Made by a program: the position numbers and the translations under genes. A DNA stretch of 64,000 bases from Palsa-504 sp963844625 (GTDB lineage: Bacteria; Actinomycetota; Actinomycetes; Streptosporangiales; Streptosporangiaceae), in NCBI GenBank assembly GCA_963844625.1, contig CAWJPF010000010.1:1-64000 (forward strand), in the 5' to 3' direction. The notes under the pieces are model-generated. The model ran no database searches and was not told where the DNA came from. It saw only the letters and a list, made by a program, of their open reading frames with translations. Positions 56,673 to 64,000 of the stretch are shown here, piece by piece; within the stretch, counting starts at the first letter, position 1, and each line of letters begins with the position of its first letter.

Positions 56673-59435
56673 CTAGACGACGGCCGGCTGACGCCATTGC
56701 CCGACCAAGCGCCGCAGCTGCTGCCGCCCTGGCAGGCCGCACTTGGCGTAGATGTTGCCGAGGTGGTACTCCACGGCTTTGCGGCTGATGAACAGCTCGG
56801 TCGCTATCTCAGGATTGGACAGTCCCTTTCCTACCAGGTGCGCTACTTCCGTCTCCCGGCTCGTCAGCGCCAGGGTGGATTGCTTCTTCACCCGGTTACC
56901 CGGCAGATGACACGCCGCCAGTTCCTCTTCGACCTGGGCCGTGAAAGGAACGGCCCGCAGGCCGAGGAACAACGCATTCGCCCGGCGAAGACGCTCGATC
57001 GCGCCCTTCCTGTTACCCGTGCGCCGCAGCAGCCGGCCGTGGGCCAGCAACAGCCGAGCCGTGTGAACCGGGCTTTCCGTGCCGGCGGTGTCCTCGCCGC
57101 GCTGGTAGATCCGCAGCGCGTGCTCGGGGGTGTCCAGTTGTTCGGCCAGCCATCCTTCCAGCCAGGCTAGGGCCGGTTGCAGGTAGCTGACCTGGCCGCT
57201 GCCGGTCCGCAGCTGTTCCAGGACGACGGCCGCCTGCTCCGATTGACCCGAACCGACCAGGCCCTCAGCCAGCAGCGGTCGCCACAAGACCGCGTACGTC
57301 CGGCTGCGGCCATCCAGGGCCGAGTCATCCCGCCAGGGAACCAACGCGTCGGCCATGCCGAGGTAGTCGCCTGACGCCTGGCAGACCAGAGCCCGGGCCA
57401 TCGCCGCATACAGTCTTTCCTGGCCGTAGTCCAGGCTGGCCGCCGCCTCCTCGGCCAGCCGGGCGTGACTCTCGGCCTCCTCGACCGCGCCCCGCCCGGC
57501 CGGTACGCAGCCCGCCGCCAGGTGCAGCAGCGGCAGTTCGTAGCGGCGGGCATGGATCGCGGCGGCCGAGAACCCCTGCTCGGCGGTGAGCAGCACGTCG
57601 TCCCACGCCCCGGCCAGGTACTGGGCCAACGCCAGATAGAAGTAGGCGCGCAGGCCAAGGGTCATGGTGGCGCCCTTGCGCACCATCCTGAGGCTGGCGG
57701 TCATATCGCGCACGGCTTGGCCCAGGTCGCCGGCCAGCAGATGGAATACCCCCCGGAAAGACAAGCCGTCGACATCGACCAGCCCGACGCGCGCCGGGTC
57801 GGCATCGAGGTGTCCCAACGCGGCCAGGGCCGTACGTGGGCCGGCCACCTGGGAGGTGCCGATAGCAATCAGGGTGCGCGTCTGGCTGGTGGCGGCCGCA
57901 TCGAGACAGCCTGTGCCCAGCGCCCACTTCCCGAAGGTCTGCACCTTCTCCCCGTCCCCGAGAAGCGTGTAGGTGCCAGCCAGCCGGTTGGCGATCAGAG
58001 CGGCCAGCGGCTGGCTGTCCGGGTCGGTCCTGGCCGCCGCCAGCGCTTCGCTGAACTGCAGCTCCGCCTCGGCGAGCTGGCCTGCGGAGAATGCCATCGT
58101 CCCCAGCACGCAGCTGCGCAACGGGGACGGTTCTGACGCTTCCACAGCCTGACGCAGGGCCAGGCCACGGGACTCCTCAGCCAGCATCAGGTGCAACGCC
58201 GCGGTCAAGAGCCGCCGCTCGCGGTCGGCTCGAGCCGGGGAGATGTCAGAGGCCCACTGCAGGTGGGTGGCGGCCAGCGCCAGGCGACCGCTGGCCGCCT
58301 CATCGCCTGCCAGTCGTTCCAGCTGAGCGGCCAGGCCCTCATCGGGGCGATCCAAGGCGGCCACCCGATGCTCCCAGGACGCCGGCTCGCTGACCATGGA
58401 GGCGGCGCGGGCATGCAACATACGGCGCCTGGTGGCCGTGATGCCGGCGTAGATGGCGCCCTGAACGAGAAGGTGGCGAAGCGCCACCGGGCAACTTGGC
58501 TCTTCTGGCCACCAGTCCACCAGACCCGAGGCCACGGCCGGCTCGACCGCGGCGCTGGGCGAGGCGATTTCCGCCGCCTGGCCCAGCTGGGCGATGGGCA
58601 TGCGCAGGTTGAGGACCGAGAGCATCTCGAGAATGGTCCGGGTATCTGGCGGCAGTGCGCTGAGAAGATCACCGACGGCGGCGGCCAGCGACCGGGGCAG
58701 GGCGAGCCGTCCTGGAGCCCGGCGATCGAAATCGAACCCTTCGCTCAAGACTGTGCACAGGAACAGCGGGTGTCCGCCGGTACCCCGGTAAAGCCACTGA
58801 ACGGCCTCATCGTCAAGCGACTCCACCTTGAGCGCCGCAGCCAGCGACGCAACTTCCTCCGGACCCAGCCCGCCGAGCGTTATGCGCAACCGGTTCTCGA
58901 TGCTCCGTAGCATCCGCTGGGCTGCATCGTCCAAGCCGTCGCTGGGCCCGCGGTAGGTCACGAAGGCGACCACCGGATCAACCGACAGCCGGCGCAGCAT
59001 GAACGTCAAGGCCTCCACCGACCTGCGGTCGGCCCACTGCAAGTCATCGATCACGATAGCCACCGCCCCCGTGGCCGCCAGCTCTCCCACGACCTCAAGC
59101 AGCCGCGCTCCCATGGCGAACGACGAGGTCGGCGAGCCGGTCCCGCCCGTGTCGGGGACCGTATGGAAGGCACCCCCGGCTGTCCTGAGCAGCTGCTCGA
59201 CGAGTCCGAAGTCCAGATCGGTCTCGGTCTGGTCGGCTCGAGCCGAAAGCACCCTAAGGCCAGTGGCCACGGCCAGGCCACGACGCACGAGGGTCGTTTT
59301 CCCTACCCCAGGAACGCCCTCTATGGCCACCAGCCAAGGCTGTCCGGCTTTCACCCGGGTGACGACCTCCGCTACGCGCTCAAGCTCCGCCGCCCGACCG
59401 ACGAAAAGGTCAAGCGGCGCCTGCCGGTTCTGCAC
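56673..59435 (-). CDS. Large ATP-binding LuxR-family regulator (LAL/MalT-type)
   Basis: A 920-residue regulator. It has an N-terminal STAND-type NTPase with Walker A GVPGVGKTTLV (about 40-50) and Walker B AIVIDDLQWADRRS (about 127-140). A long central helical repeat region resembles TPR (LALRQAVEASEPSPLRSCVLGTMAFSAGQLAEAELQFSEALAAARTD and similar). The C-terminal LuxR HTH is LTSRETEVAHLVGKGLSNPEIATELFISRKAVEYHLGNIYAKCGL (about 855-899). Such LAL proteins activate biosynthetic or catabolic operons on effector binding. It is divergent from the ABC exporter operon across a 189-bp region and could influence it. Confidence 0.92.
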   Translation of the reverse strand: MQNRQAPLDLFVGRAAELERVAEVVTRVKAGQPWLVAIEGVPGVGKTTLVRRGLAVATGLRVLSARADQTETDLDFGLVEQLLRTAGGAFHTVPDTGGTGSPTSSFAMGARLLEVVGELAATGAVAIVIDDLQWADRRSVEALTFMLRRLSVDPVVAFVTYRGPSDGLDDAAQRMLRSIENRLRITLGGLGPEEVASLAAALKVESLDDEAVQWLYRGTGGHPLFLCTVLSEGFDFDRRAPGRLALPRSLAAAVGDLLSALPPDTRTILEMLSVLNLRMPIAQLGQAAEIASPSAAVEPAVASGLVDWWPEEPSCPVALRHLLVQGAIYAGITATRRRMLHARAASMVSEPASWEHRVAALDRPDEGLAAQLERLAGDEAASGRLALAATHLQWASDISPARADRERRLLTAALHLMLAEESRGLALRQAVEASEPSPLRSCVLGTMAFSAGQLAEAELQFSEALAAARTDPDSQPLAALIANRLAGTYTLLGDGEKVQTFGKWALGTGCLDAAATSQTRTLIAIGTSQVAGPRTALAALGHLDADPARVGLVDVDGLSFRGVFHLLAGDLGQAVRDMTASLRMVRKGATMTLGLRAYFYLALAQYLAGAWDDVLLTAEQGFSAAAIHARRYELPLLHLAAGCVPAGRGAVEEAESHARLAEEAAASLDYGQERLYAAMARALVCQASGDYLGMADALVPWRDDSALDGRSRTYAVLWRPLLAEGLVGSGQSEQAAVVLEQLRTGSGQVSYLQPALAWLEGWLAEQLDTPEHALRIYQRGEDTAGTESPVHTARLLLAHGRLLRRTGNRKGAIERLRRANALFLGLRAVPFTAQVEEELAACHLPGNRVKKQSTLALTSRETEVAHLVGKGLSNPEIATELFISRKAVEYHLGNIYAKCGLPGRQQLRRLVGQWRQPAVV

Positions 59436-59545
59436 GCGCCCTCCTCGCTCCCGCTTGCGGCGTCGGCCATCCGGACATCTACGAGCGTAACCGCTGGCCG
59501 ATCAGGACCCCATCCCCCGGTGCCGCCGGCTACCGACCCAAGGCC

Positions 59546-59605
59546 TCAGCGGGCTGTCAGCGGGATGTCAGCGGCGTCAGCGTGATCTCGGTGAGGTGTC
59601 AGGAC
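59546..59605 (+). promoter_or_regulatory. SARP-like direct repeats with 11-bp spacing upstream of the ABC operon
   Basis: TCAGCGG starts at 59546, 59557 and 59568 (exact 11-bp steps), then TCAGCGT at 59577, TCGGTGA at 59588 and TCAGGAC at 59599, again 11 bp apart. SARP regulators bind heptamers repeated every 11 bp just upstream of the -10. A broken SARP-type gene lies at the other end of this operon. Confidence 0.5.
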
Positions 59606-59624
59606 GGCCCGGCATCGTGGTGGC

Positions 59625-60584
59625 ATGACTTACTCCATAGTTGCTGAAGGGCTCGTCAAGCGGTTCGGGGAGACGGTCGCGCTGGGCGGGATCGACCTCG
59701 CCGTGCGGACCGGCTCGGTGTTCGGCCTGCTCGGCCCGAACGGCGCGGGCAAGACCACCGCGGTACGGATACTCGCCACGCTGGTACGGCCCGACGGCGG
59801 GCACGCCACCGTCTGCGGGCACGACGTGATGAGCCACGCACACCAGGTACGGCAGCTCACCGGGCTGACCGGACAGTACGCGTCGGTCGACGAGACGCTC
59901 ACCGGCACGGAAAACCTGGTGCTCATCGGGCGGCTGACCGGCCAGCCACGGTCCGCGGCCAAGGGCCGGGCGCAGGACCTGCTGGCCGAGTTCCGGCTCA
60001 CCGACGCCGCCGACCGGGCGGTGAAGACCTACTCCGGCGGCATGCGCAGGCGCCTGGACCTGGCGGCCAGCCTGGTCACCAGGCCGCGGGTCCTCTACCT
60101 GGATGAGCCGACGACCGGGCCGGACCCGCGCAGCCGCAACGAGATGTGGGAAGTGGTCCGCGGCCTGACCGCCAGCGGGGTCACCGTCCTGCTCACCACC
60201 CAGTACCTCGAAGAAGCCGACCAGCTCGCCGACGAGATCGCCGTCGTGGACCACGGCGCGGTCATCGCGACCGGGACGCCGACCGAGCTCAAGGCCAGGA
60301 CCGGCGCGCAGACCCTCAGCGTCCGCCCGGCCGATCCGGCCGATGTGCCAGCCGTGATGGCGATCGTCGCCGGGTTCACGCTCGCGGAACCCGAGGTGCG
60401 CAACACGACGGTCACCGTCGCCGTGGGTGAGGAGGACGTGCTGCCCGGCGTGGTGCGGCGATTCGAGGACGCCGGGATCCGCGCCGCCGAGCTCACCCTG
60501 CGCGGCTCCAGCCTCGACGAGGTGTTCCTGTCGCTGACCGGCCACCGCACCGAAGACGAAGCTCTCGAAGGGAGCGCGGCATGA
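59625..60584 (+). CDS. ABC transporter ATP-binding protein (DrrA-type)
   Basis: A 319-residue ATPase. Walker A is GPNGAGKTT (37-45), the Q-loop LTGLTGQYASVDETLTG, the signature YSGGMRRRLDLA (about 135-146), Walker B VLYLDEPTTGPDPRSRNEMW (Pro replaces the more usual Leu after TTG), and the H-loop LLTTQYLEEADQLAD. The about 90-residue C-terminal extension (ADVPAVMAIVAG.., LTLRGSSLDEVFLSLTGH) is characteristic of daunorubicin-resistance DrrA ATPases. It powers the permease encoded by the next gene, with a 4-bp overlap. Export of a hydrophobic compound is likely; the compound is unknown. Confidence 0.93.
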   Translation: MTYSIVAEGLVKRFGETVALGGIDLAVRTGSVFGLLGPNGAGKTTAVRILATLVRPDGGHATVCGHDVMSHAHQVRQLTGLTGQYASVDETLTGTENLVLIGRLTGQPRSAAKGRAQDLLAEFRLTDAADRAVKTYSGGMRRRLDLAASLVTRPRVLYLDEPTTGPDPRSRNEMWEVVRGLTASGVTVLLTTQYLEEADQLADEIAVVDHGAVIATGTPTELKARTGAQTLSVRPADPADVPAVMAIVAGFTLAEPEVRNTTVTVAVGEEDVLPGVVRRFEDAGIRAAELTLRGSSLDEVFLSLTGHRTEDEALEGSAA

Positions 60585-61414
60585 CCACGGTAAGCACCAT
60601 CATGGACAGTACGGTTTCGGATAATACGGCGGCGGGGCTGGCGCCTCGGGTCGGGCTGGCCGGGGGGCTGCGGCAGACGCTCTCGCTGAGCTGGCGGACG
60701 CTGGTGCAGATCAAGCACAACCCGGCCGAGCTGATCGACTTCAGCGTCCAGCCGGTGATGTTCCTGCTTTTGTTCACCTACGTGTTCGGCGGTGCCATCG
60801 GGGGCTCGCCGCAGGCGTACCTCATGTTCGCGCTGCCCGGCATCATCGTGCAGAACTCACTGTTCACCACGCTTAACACGGCGACCGGCTTGTCCACCGA
60901 CCTGGAGAAGGGCTTCTTCGACCGGCTGCGCTCGCTGCCGATCGCCAGGTTCGCCCCGCTATCCGGCCGGATCCTGGCCGATATCGCCAAGCAGGCCTGG
61001 GCGGTGGCCATGCTGGTAGGGATCGGCTACATCCTGGGTTTCCGCATCGGGACCGGGCCGCTCGGCCTGCTGGCCGCCTTCGGCCTGGTGCTGGTCTGCA
61101 CCCTGGCGATTTCCTGGGCGCTTGTGCTGGTGGCCATGCTCGCCGCTAACCCGGAGAAGGTGCAGATCTTCGGCTTCGTGGTGCTGTTCCCGCTCACGTT
61201 CACCAGCGACGCGTTCGTCCCGACCGCGTCGATGCCGGGCTGGCTGCAGGCCTGGTCCAAGGCAAACCCGGTCTCGCTGATCTCCGACGCGATGCGCGGG
61301 CTTATGGTGTCGGGACCGGTCGCGCGGCCGGTGGTCGGGTCACTGCTCTACGCGGCCGCGTTCACCATCGTGTTCGCGCCGCTGGCGGTGCGGGCGTTCA
61401 AGCGCCGGGTGTGA
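60581..61414 (+). CDS. ABC-2 type permease (DrrB-type)
   Basis: A 277-residue membrane protein with six hydrophobic segments: DFSVQPVMFLLLFTYVFGGAI, an interfacial IIVQNSLFTTLNTATGL, AWAVAMLVGIGYILGFRI, LGLLAAFGLVLVCTLAISWALVLVAML, IFGFVVLFPLTFTSDAFVP and a C-terminal VVGSLLYAAAFTIVFAPLAV. The segment EKGFFDRLRSLPIARFAPLSGR is the cytoplasmic coupling region of DrrB-like permeases. The ATG overlaps the ATPase stop by four bases. It forms the membrane channel of the exporter. Confidence 0.92.
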   Translation: MTTVSTIMDSTVSDNTAAGLAPRVGLAGGLRQTLSLSWRTLVQIKHNPAELIDFSVQPVMFLLLFTYVFGGAIGGSPQAYLMFALPGIIVQNSLFTTLNTATGLSTDLEKGFFDRLRSLPIARFAPLSGRILADIAKQAWAVAMLVGIGYILGFRIGTGPLGLLAAFGLVLVCTLAISWALVLVAMLAANPEKVQIFGFVVLFPLTFTSDAFVPTASMPGWLQAWSKANPVSLISDAMRGLMVSGPVARPVVGSLLYAAAFTIVFAPLAVRAFKRRV

Positions 61415-62287
61415 CGGCGGGACCAGCGCGGCCAGGGTGTCCAGGGTGACGCCCTGGCCACCCTCTCTTCATCTTTTACCGAACGATCCTGGGTGCCACG
61501 AATCGCGGAACTAGCTCCGAGCAACTCGGCGGCACGGACCGGATCGGCTTCGCGCAGCGCGAGATCGGCCAGGCCGGTGAGGCCTTCCGCGATGATAGGC
61601 GCGTCGGCCGCGGACCGCGCGGCCGCCAGCGCCTGGGCGTGCCAGCCGCGGGCCGCGTCCAGGTCGCCGTCGGCGCCGGCCAGGTAACCAAGCGCGGTGG
61701 CGGACAGGGCCCGGATCTGCTGCCCGGTGCCCGGCGGGCCGCCTATCTCGATCGCCCGGAGCAGGGCCGCGCGGGCGGCCTTCGGCTCGCCGTCCAGCCG
61801 GGCTAGGTCGCCGGCCGTGTAGGCACCCATCAAGGCGGACGATGGCGGTTCGGCCGAACTCGGTCTCGGCCACCTCGACCAGGGCCGGGCCGCGCCACAG
61901 CCCGAGCGCCTCGCGGAGCGTGGCGGCCGCCGCCATGGGATCGTCCCGCAGCTGGGCCCGGCCCGCCGCGGCCAGTTCCTCGAACCTTACGATGTCGGTC
62001 GACTGGGGATCAAGCTTCAGCTGGTAACCGGCCGGCCGGGACTCGATCACCGCTCCGGGCAGCGCGCGGCGCAGCCGGGACACCAGGCCTTGCAGCGCGT
62101 TCGCCGCGCCGGCCGGGGCCTGACCGGCCCATATCCCGTCGATCAGCTGGCTCGCCGGGACCAGCCGGCCGGGACGCAGCGCCAGCATGACCAGCAGGGC
62201 GCGCAGCCGGGCGCCGCCGACGTCGAGCACCGTTCCCCGGTCGTCGGCGGTGCGGACCTCCAGCGGCCCGAGCATCGCGACCTGCAC
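61348..62287 (-). pseudogene. SARP/AfsR-type regulator with large internal deletion and frameshift
   Basis: From GTG 62287 the frame encodes the winged-helix DNA-binding domain (MLGPLEVRTADDRGTVLDVGGARLRALLVMLALRPGRLV, SQLIDGIWAG, LVSRLRRALPG) and the beginning of the BTAD helices (IVRFEELAAAGRAQLRDDP, LREALGLWRG). After EFGRTAI near 61850 it loses similarity, while the neighbouring frame continues as GAYTAGDLARLDGEPKAARAALLRAIE and ADPVRAAELLGASSAIRGTQDR, the extreme C-terminus of AfsR-like proteins. The NB-ARC ATPase and most TPRs (over 500 residues) are gone and the frames do not match. A truncated SARP of about 150 residues might still bind DNA. Confidence 0.75.
61441..61457. terminator. 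Intrinsic-terminator-like hairpin after the ABC operon
   Basis: CCAGGG-TGACG-CCCTGG, followed by CCACCCTCTCTTCATCTTTT. An alternative longer pairing uses GGCCAGGG at 61430 with CCCTGGCC. The pyrimidine-rich tail makes a terminator for the plus-strand operon plausible. The pseudogene on the other strand also ends here. Confidence 0.5.
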
Positions 62288-62363
62288 GGCTCAATTCTGC
62301 CTGATCCATTCTGCCTGACCCGCCGGGATATCCCGGCCGGGCTCATATCCGGGGCTATACGGA

Positions 62364-63392
62364 ATGATGCTGGGTATGAGACGGCAGGTGGAGCCGGCCG
62401 AGGCGTTGCGGCAGATCGCCTTCCAGCTGGAGCGGGGCGGAGCGCCGACGTACCGCGTCCAGGCGTTCCGCCGGGCCGCGGCGGTGCTCGACGGCCTGCC
62501 GGCCGGCGAGCTTGACCGCCGGATCGAGACGGGCACGCTAGAGGCCCTCAAGGGCATCGGCGCGACCACCGCCCAGGTCATCACCGAAGCCGCGGGCGGC
62601 GCGCAGCCCGCGTACCTGGCCCGGCTGCTCGCGGATCAGCCGGCCTCGGAGCGCACGGGGCTGCGTGCCGCGCTGCGCGGCGACTGCCATACGCACTCGG
62701 ACTGGTCCGACGGAGGCAGCCCGCCCCGGGAGATGGCCGAGGCCGCCCGCGAGCTCGGGCACGAGTGGATCGCGCTGACCGATCACTCGCCGCGGCTGAC
62801 GGTGGCGAACGGACTGTCCGCCGAGCGCCTGCGCGCCCAGCTCGCGCTGATCGAGGAGCTGAACACCGAGCTGGCGCCGTTCCGCATCCTGACCGGGATC
62901 GAGGTCGACATCCTCGACGACGGTTCGCTCGACCAGCGCGAAGACCTGCTCGCCCGGCTCGATGTCGTCGTGGCCAGCGTCCACTCCAAGCTGCGGATGC
63001 CCGCCGCGCCGATGACCAAGCGGATGGTGGCCGCGGTGCGCAACCCGCACGTTGACGTGCTCGGCCACTGCACTGGGCGGCTGCTCGGAGGCCGCGCCCG
63101 CAGGCCGGAATCGGTTTTCGACGCCGAGGCGGTCTTCGGCGCCTGCCGCGAGGCGGGCGTCGCCGTGGAGATCAACTGCCGGCCAGAGCGACGCGATCCG
63201 CCGGGCCGGCTGCTGCGGTTGGCTGCGCAGGCCGGCTGCTTCTTCGCCATCGACACCGACGCGCACGCGCCTGGTCAGCTGGACTGGCTGGGCAACGGCA
63301 CGGTCCGGGCGGAGGAGGCCGGAATCGCGGCGGACCGGGTCATCAACACCCGGGGTGCCGGGGAACTCGTTGCCGGGTGGTGGCGAGCCTAG
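62364..63392 (+). CDS. PolX-like helix-hairpin-helix + PHP-domain protein
   Basis: About 342 residues. The N-terminal 90 residues (ALRQIAFQLERGGAPTYRVQAFRRAAAVLDGLP, then LEALKGIGATTAQVITEA with the HhH GIG) resemble the start of family X DNA polymerases without the polymerase domain. The PHP domain has DCHTHSDWSDG, ALTDHSPRL, GIEVDILDDG, VVASVHSKLRM, VDVLGHCTGRL, EINCRPERRDPP and IDTDAHAPGQL, i.e. a complete set of metal ligands. A phosphoesterase or 3'-5' nuclease activity is likely. ATG 62364 or ATG 62376 may be the start. Confidence 0.88.
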   Translation: MMLGMRRQVEPAEALRQIAFQLERGGAPTYRVQAFRRAAAVLDGLPAGELDRRIETGTLEALKGIGATTAQVITEAAGGAQPAYLARLLADQPASERTGLRAALRGDCHTHSDWSDGGSPPREMAEAARELGHEWIALTDHSPRLTVANGLSAERLRAQLALIEELNTELAPFRILTGIEVDILDDGSLDQREDLLARLDVVVASVHSKLRMPAAPMTKRMVAAVRNPHVDVLGHCTGRLLGGRARRPESVFDAEAVFGACREAGVAVEINCRPERRDPPGRLLRLAAQAGCFFAIDTDAHAPGQLDWLGNGTVRAEEAGIAADRVINTRGAGELVAGWWRA

Positions 63393-63438
63393 CCGCCGCG
63401 GCGGATCGTCGCCGCGCCGGATCCGGGCCCGGCTAGGA

Positions 63439-63493
63439 CGAGACTGGATCGCGGCCCGGGCCCGCCGCAGGTCCGGGCCGCGATCCAGTCTCG
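63439..63493. terminator. Very strong hairpin, 21-bp perfect stem
   Basis: The arms 63439-63459 and 63473-63493 are exact reverse complements (beginning CGAGACTGGATCGCGG) around a 13-nt loop. It lies 47 bp after the PHP gene stop. There is no U-tract. It is the longest perfect stem in the window and very probably ends transcription of the PHP gene. Confidence 0.75.
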
Positions 63494-63561
63494 GCGATAG
63501 AACGATCCACCACATCTCATCGCTATCGGCCAGCGTTGTCAAGAGGTGAATTTCGTGGCGG

Positions 63562-63567
63562 TAAAGT
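63562..63567 (+). promoter_or_regulatory. -10 box (TAAAGT) of a leaderless promoter
   Basis: TAAAGT ends six bases before the GTG at 63574. TTGTCA at 63536-63541 is a possible -35, with a somewhat long 20-bp spacer. Confidence 0.5.
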
Positions 63568-63573
63568 GACGAG

Positions 63574-64000
63574 GTGACTGGGTCTCGATCAGGCCAGGCC
63601 GGTCCAGTGAACGCGCGGCAGGTAACGATCCAGGACGTGGCCCGGGCCGCCGGGGTATCCCGGCAAACCGTCTCGAACGTGGTCAACGGCGGTGGCCGGG
63701 TCGGTGACGCGGCCAAGGGCAGGGTACTTGACGCGGTCGCGGCGCTTGGCTACCACCCGCATCACGGCGCACGGAGCCTGCGCTCCCGCCGGACGTACCA
63801 GATCGCCTACACCATGCCGCAGGTCCAGCTGCGGCCAGACAACTACATCATGCAGCAGTTCCTCCAGTCACTGGCGGTAGCGAGCGCGCGCCGGGGCTAC
63901 AGCATGGTGATCGCCGTCTCTGACGGAGATCCGCGCGATGAGATGCGCCGCCTGATCGCGAGCCGGAGCGTGGACGCCTTCCTGCTGTCAGAACTGGAGG
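63574..64000 (+). CDS. LacI-family transcriptional regulator (N-terminal part; runs off the window)
   Basis: 142 codons are visible. The HTH VTIQDVARAAGVSRQTVSNVVNGGGRVGDAAKGRVLDAVAALGYHPHHGARSLRSRRT is complete (about residues 17-75), followed by the start of the effector domain (YQIAYTMPQ.., FLQSLAVASARRGYSMVIAVSDGDPRDEM). The protein presumably controls sugar-uptake or catabolic genes beyond the right edge. GTG 63574 is preferred because of the -10 box six bases upstream; a GTG eleven codons later is possible. No operator palindrome is obvious upstream. Confidence 0.88.
   Translation, partial: MTGSRSGQAGPVNARQVTIQDVARAAGVSRQTVSNVVNGGGRVGDAAKGRVLDAVAALGYHPHHGARSLRSRRTYQIAYTMPQVQLRPDNYIMQQFLQSLAVASARRGYSMVIAVSDGDPRDEMRRLIASRSVDAFLLSELE

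Noticed and set aside
1..64000. Prophage, integrative element or secondary-metabolite cluster
   Set aside because: No integrase, transposase, phage structural gene, PKS or NRPS is visible. The tRNA at the left edge is a potential integration site, but the adjoining DNA has no element features.

Overview
This is a GC-rich (roughly 70%) stretch of chromosome from an actinobacterium, probably a soil-type Streptosporangiales or Streptomyces relative. The evidence is the frequent GTG starts, many -10 boxes of the form TANNNT placed six bases before a start codon (leaderless transcripts), and a gene set typical of large actinobacterial genomes: DUF4242, DUF2855, DUF427, DUF5996, DUF2332, DUF3224, DUF1707, a DUF222/HNH protein, a LysM plus transglycosylase secreted protein, many TetR regulators and several acyl-CoA operons. 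Assignment to a genus is not possible from the sequence alone. I see no prophage, transposase, CRISPR array or integrase.

Layout. 1-46 is the 5' part of a tRNA-Val gene cut by the window edge. 549-4268 holds a GNAT enzyme and a minus-strand operon of SDR, aminoglycoside-phosphotransferase-like kinase and acyl-CoA dehydrogenase, with a TetR remnant at its head. This is a split version of the ACAD10/ACAD11 or LvaA/LvaC module for hydroxyacyl-CoAs. 4649-13561 is a mosaic of small units: nickel-binding DUF4242 protein, TetR with operator, cyclase-like hydrolase, DUF2855, SRPBCC, a membrane protein, TetR convergent with an MFS transporter, DUF427, and a divergent azoreductase/MarR pair. 13198-18070 has an acyl-CoA dehydrogenase whose frame runs on antisense to marR, a MerB-like protein and a frameshifted DUF222/HNH gene. 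18077-27686 contains a PhyH dioxygenase, an MFS transporter, a VOC protein, a LysM/Rpf-like protein, ribonuclease Z, DUF5996, a UvrD-type helicase, a beta-rich hypothetical protein and a DUF1707 membrane protein.

27741-36738 is the clearest metabolic unit: six tightly packed minus-strand genes (acyl-CoA dehydrogenase, acyl-CoA synthetase, carboxylase beta, biotin carboxylase/BCCP alpha, TIGR03084 protein, AtuA-like protein), with a divergent TetR at 36840. It looks like a pathway that activates, desaturates and carboxylates a branched acyl-CoA, related to the Liu/Atu (leucine/acyclic terpene) pathways. 38155-39616 encodes a MocD-like desaturase-type oxygenase and a MocE-like Rieske ferredoxin. 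Two LacI-type operators lie upstream, and they match the operator in front of the lacI-family gene at 47506-48543. A CPA1 antiporter, a GH2 glycosidase, a dienelactone-hydrolase-like protein, an SDR and a DUF2332 protein lie between them.

48991-55955 has a Kup potassium transporter, NTF2-like and DUF3224 proteins, an acyl-CoA synthetase, and an overlapping citrate synthase/fumarylacetoacetase pair. 56178-62287 has an anti-sigma-type ATPase, a large ATP-binding LuxR regulator, a DrrAB-like ABC exporter preceded by SARP-like 11-bp repeats, and a broken SARP/AfsR gene. The window closes with a PolX-like PHP protein, a 21-bp perfect hairpin and the start of a second LacI-family gene.

A recurring theme is gene decay by internal deletion or frameshift: the TetR remnant, a GNAT lacking its middle, the SARP gene, the HNH gene, and an acyl-CoA dehydrogenase that lost its stop codon. 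Nothing here is an obviously new defence or mobile system. The most interesting leads are the AtuA/carboxylase operon, the kinase-dehydrogenase-SDR operon, and the MocDE genes tied to a LacI regulon.
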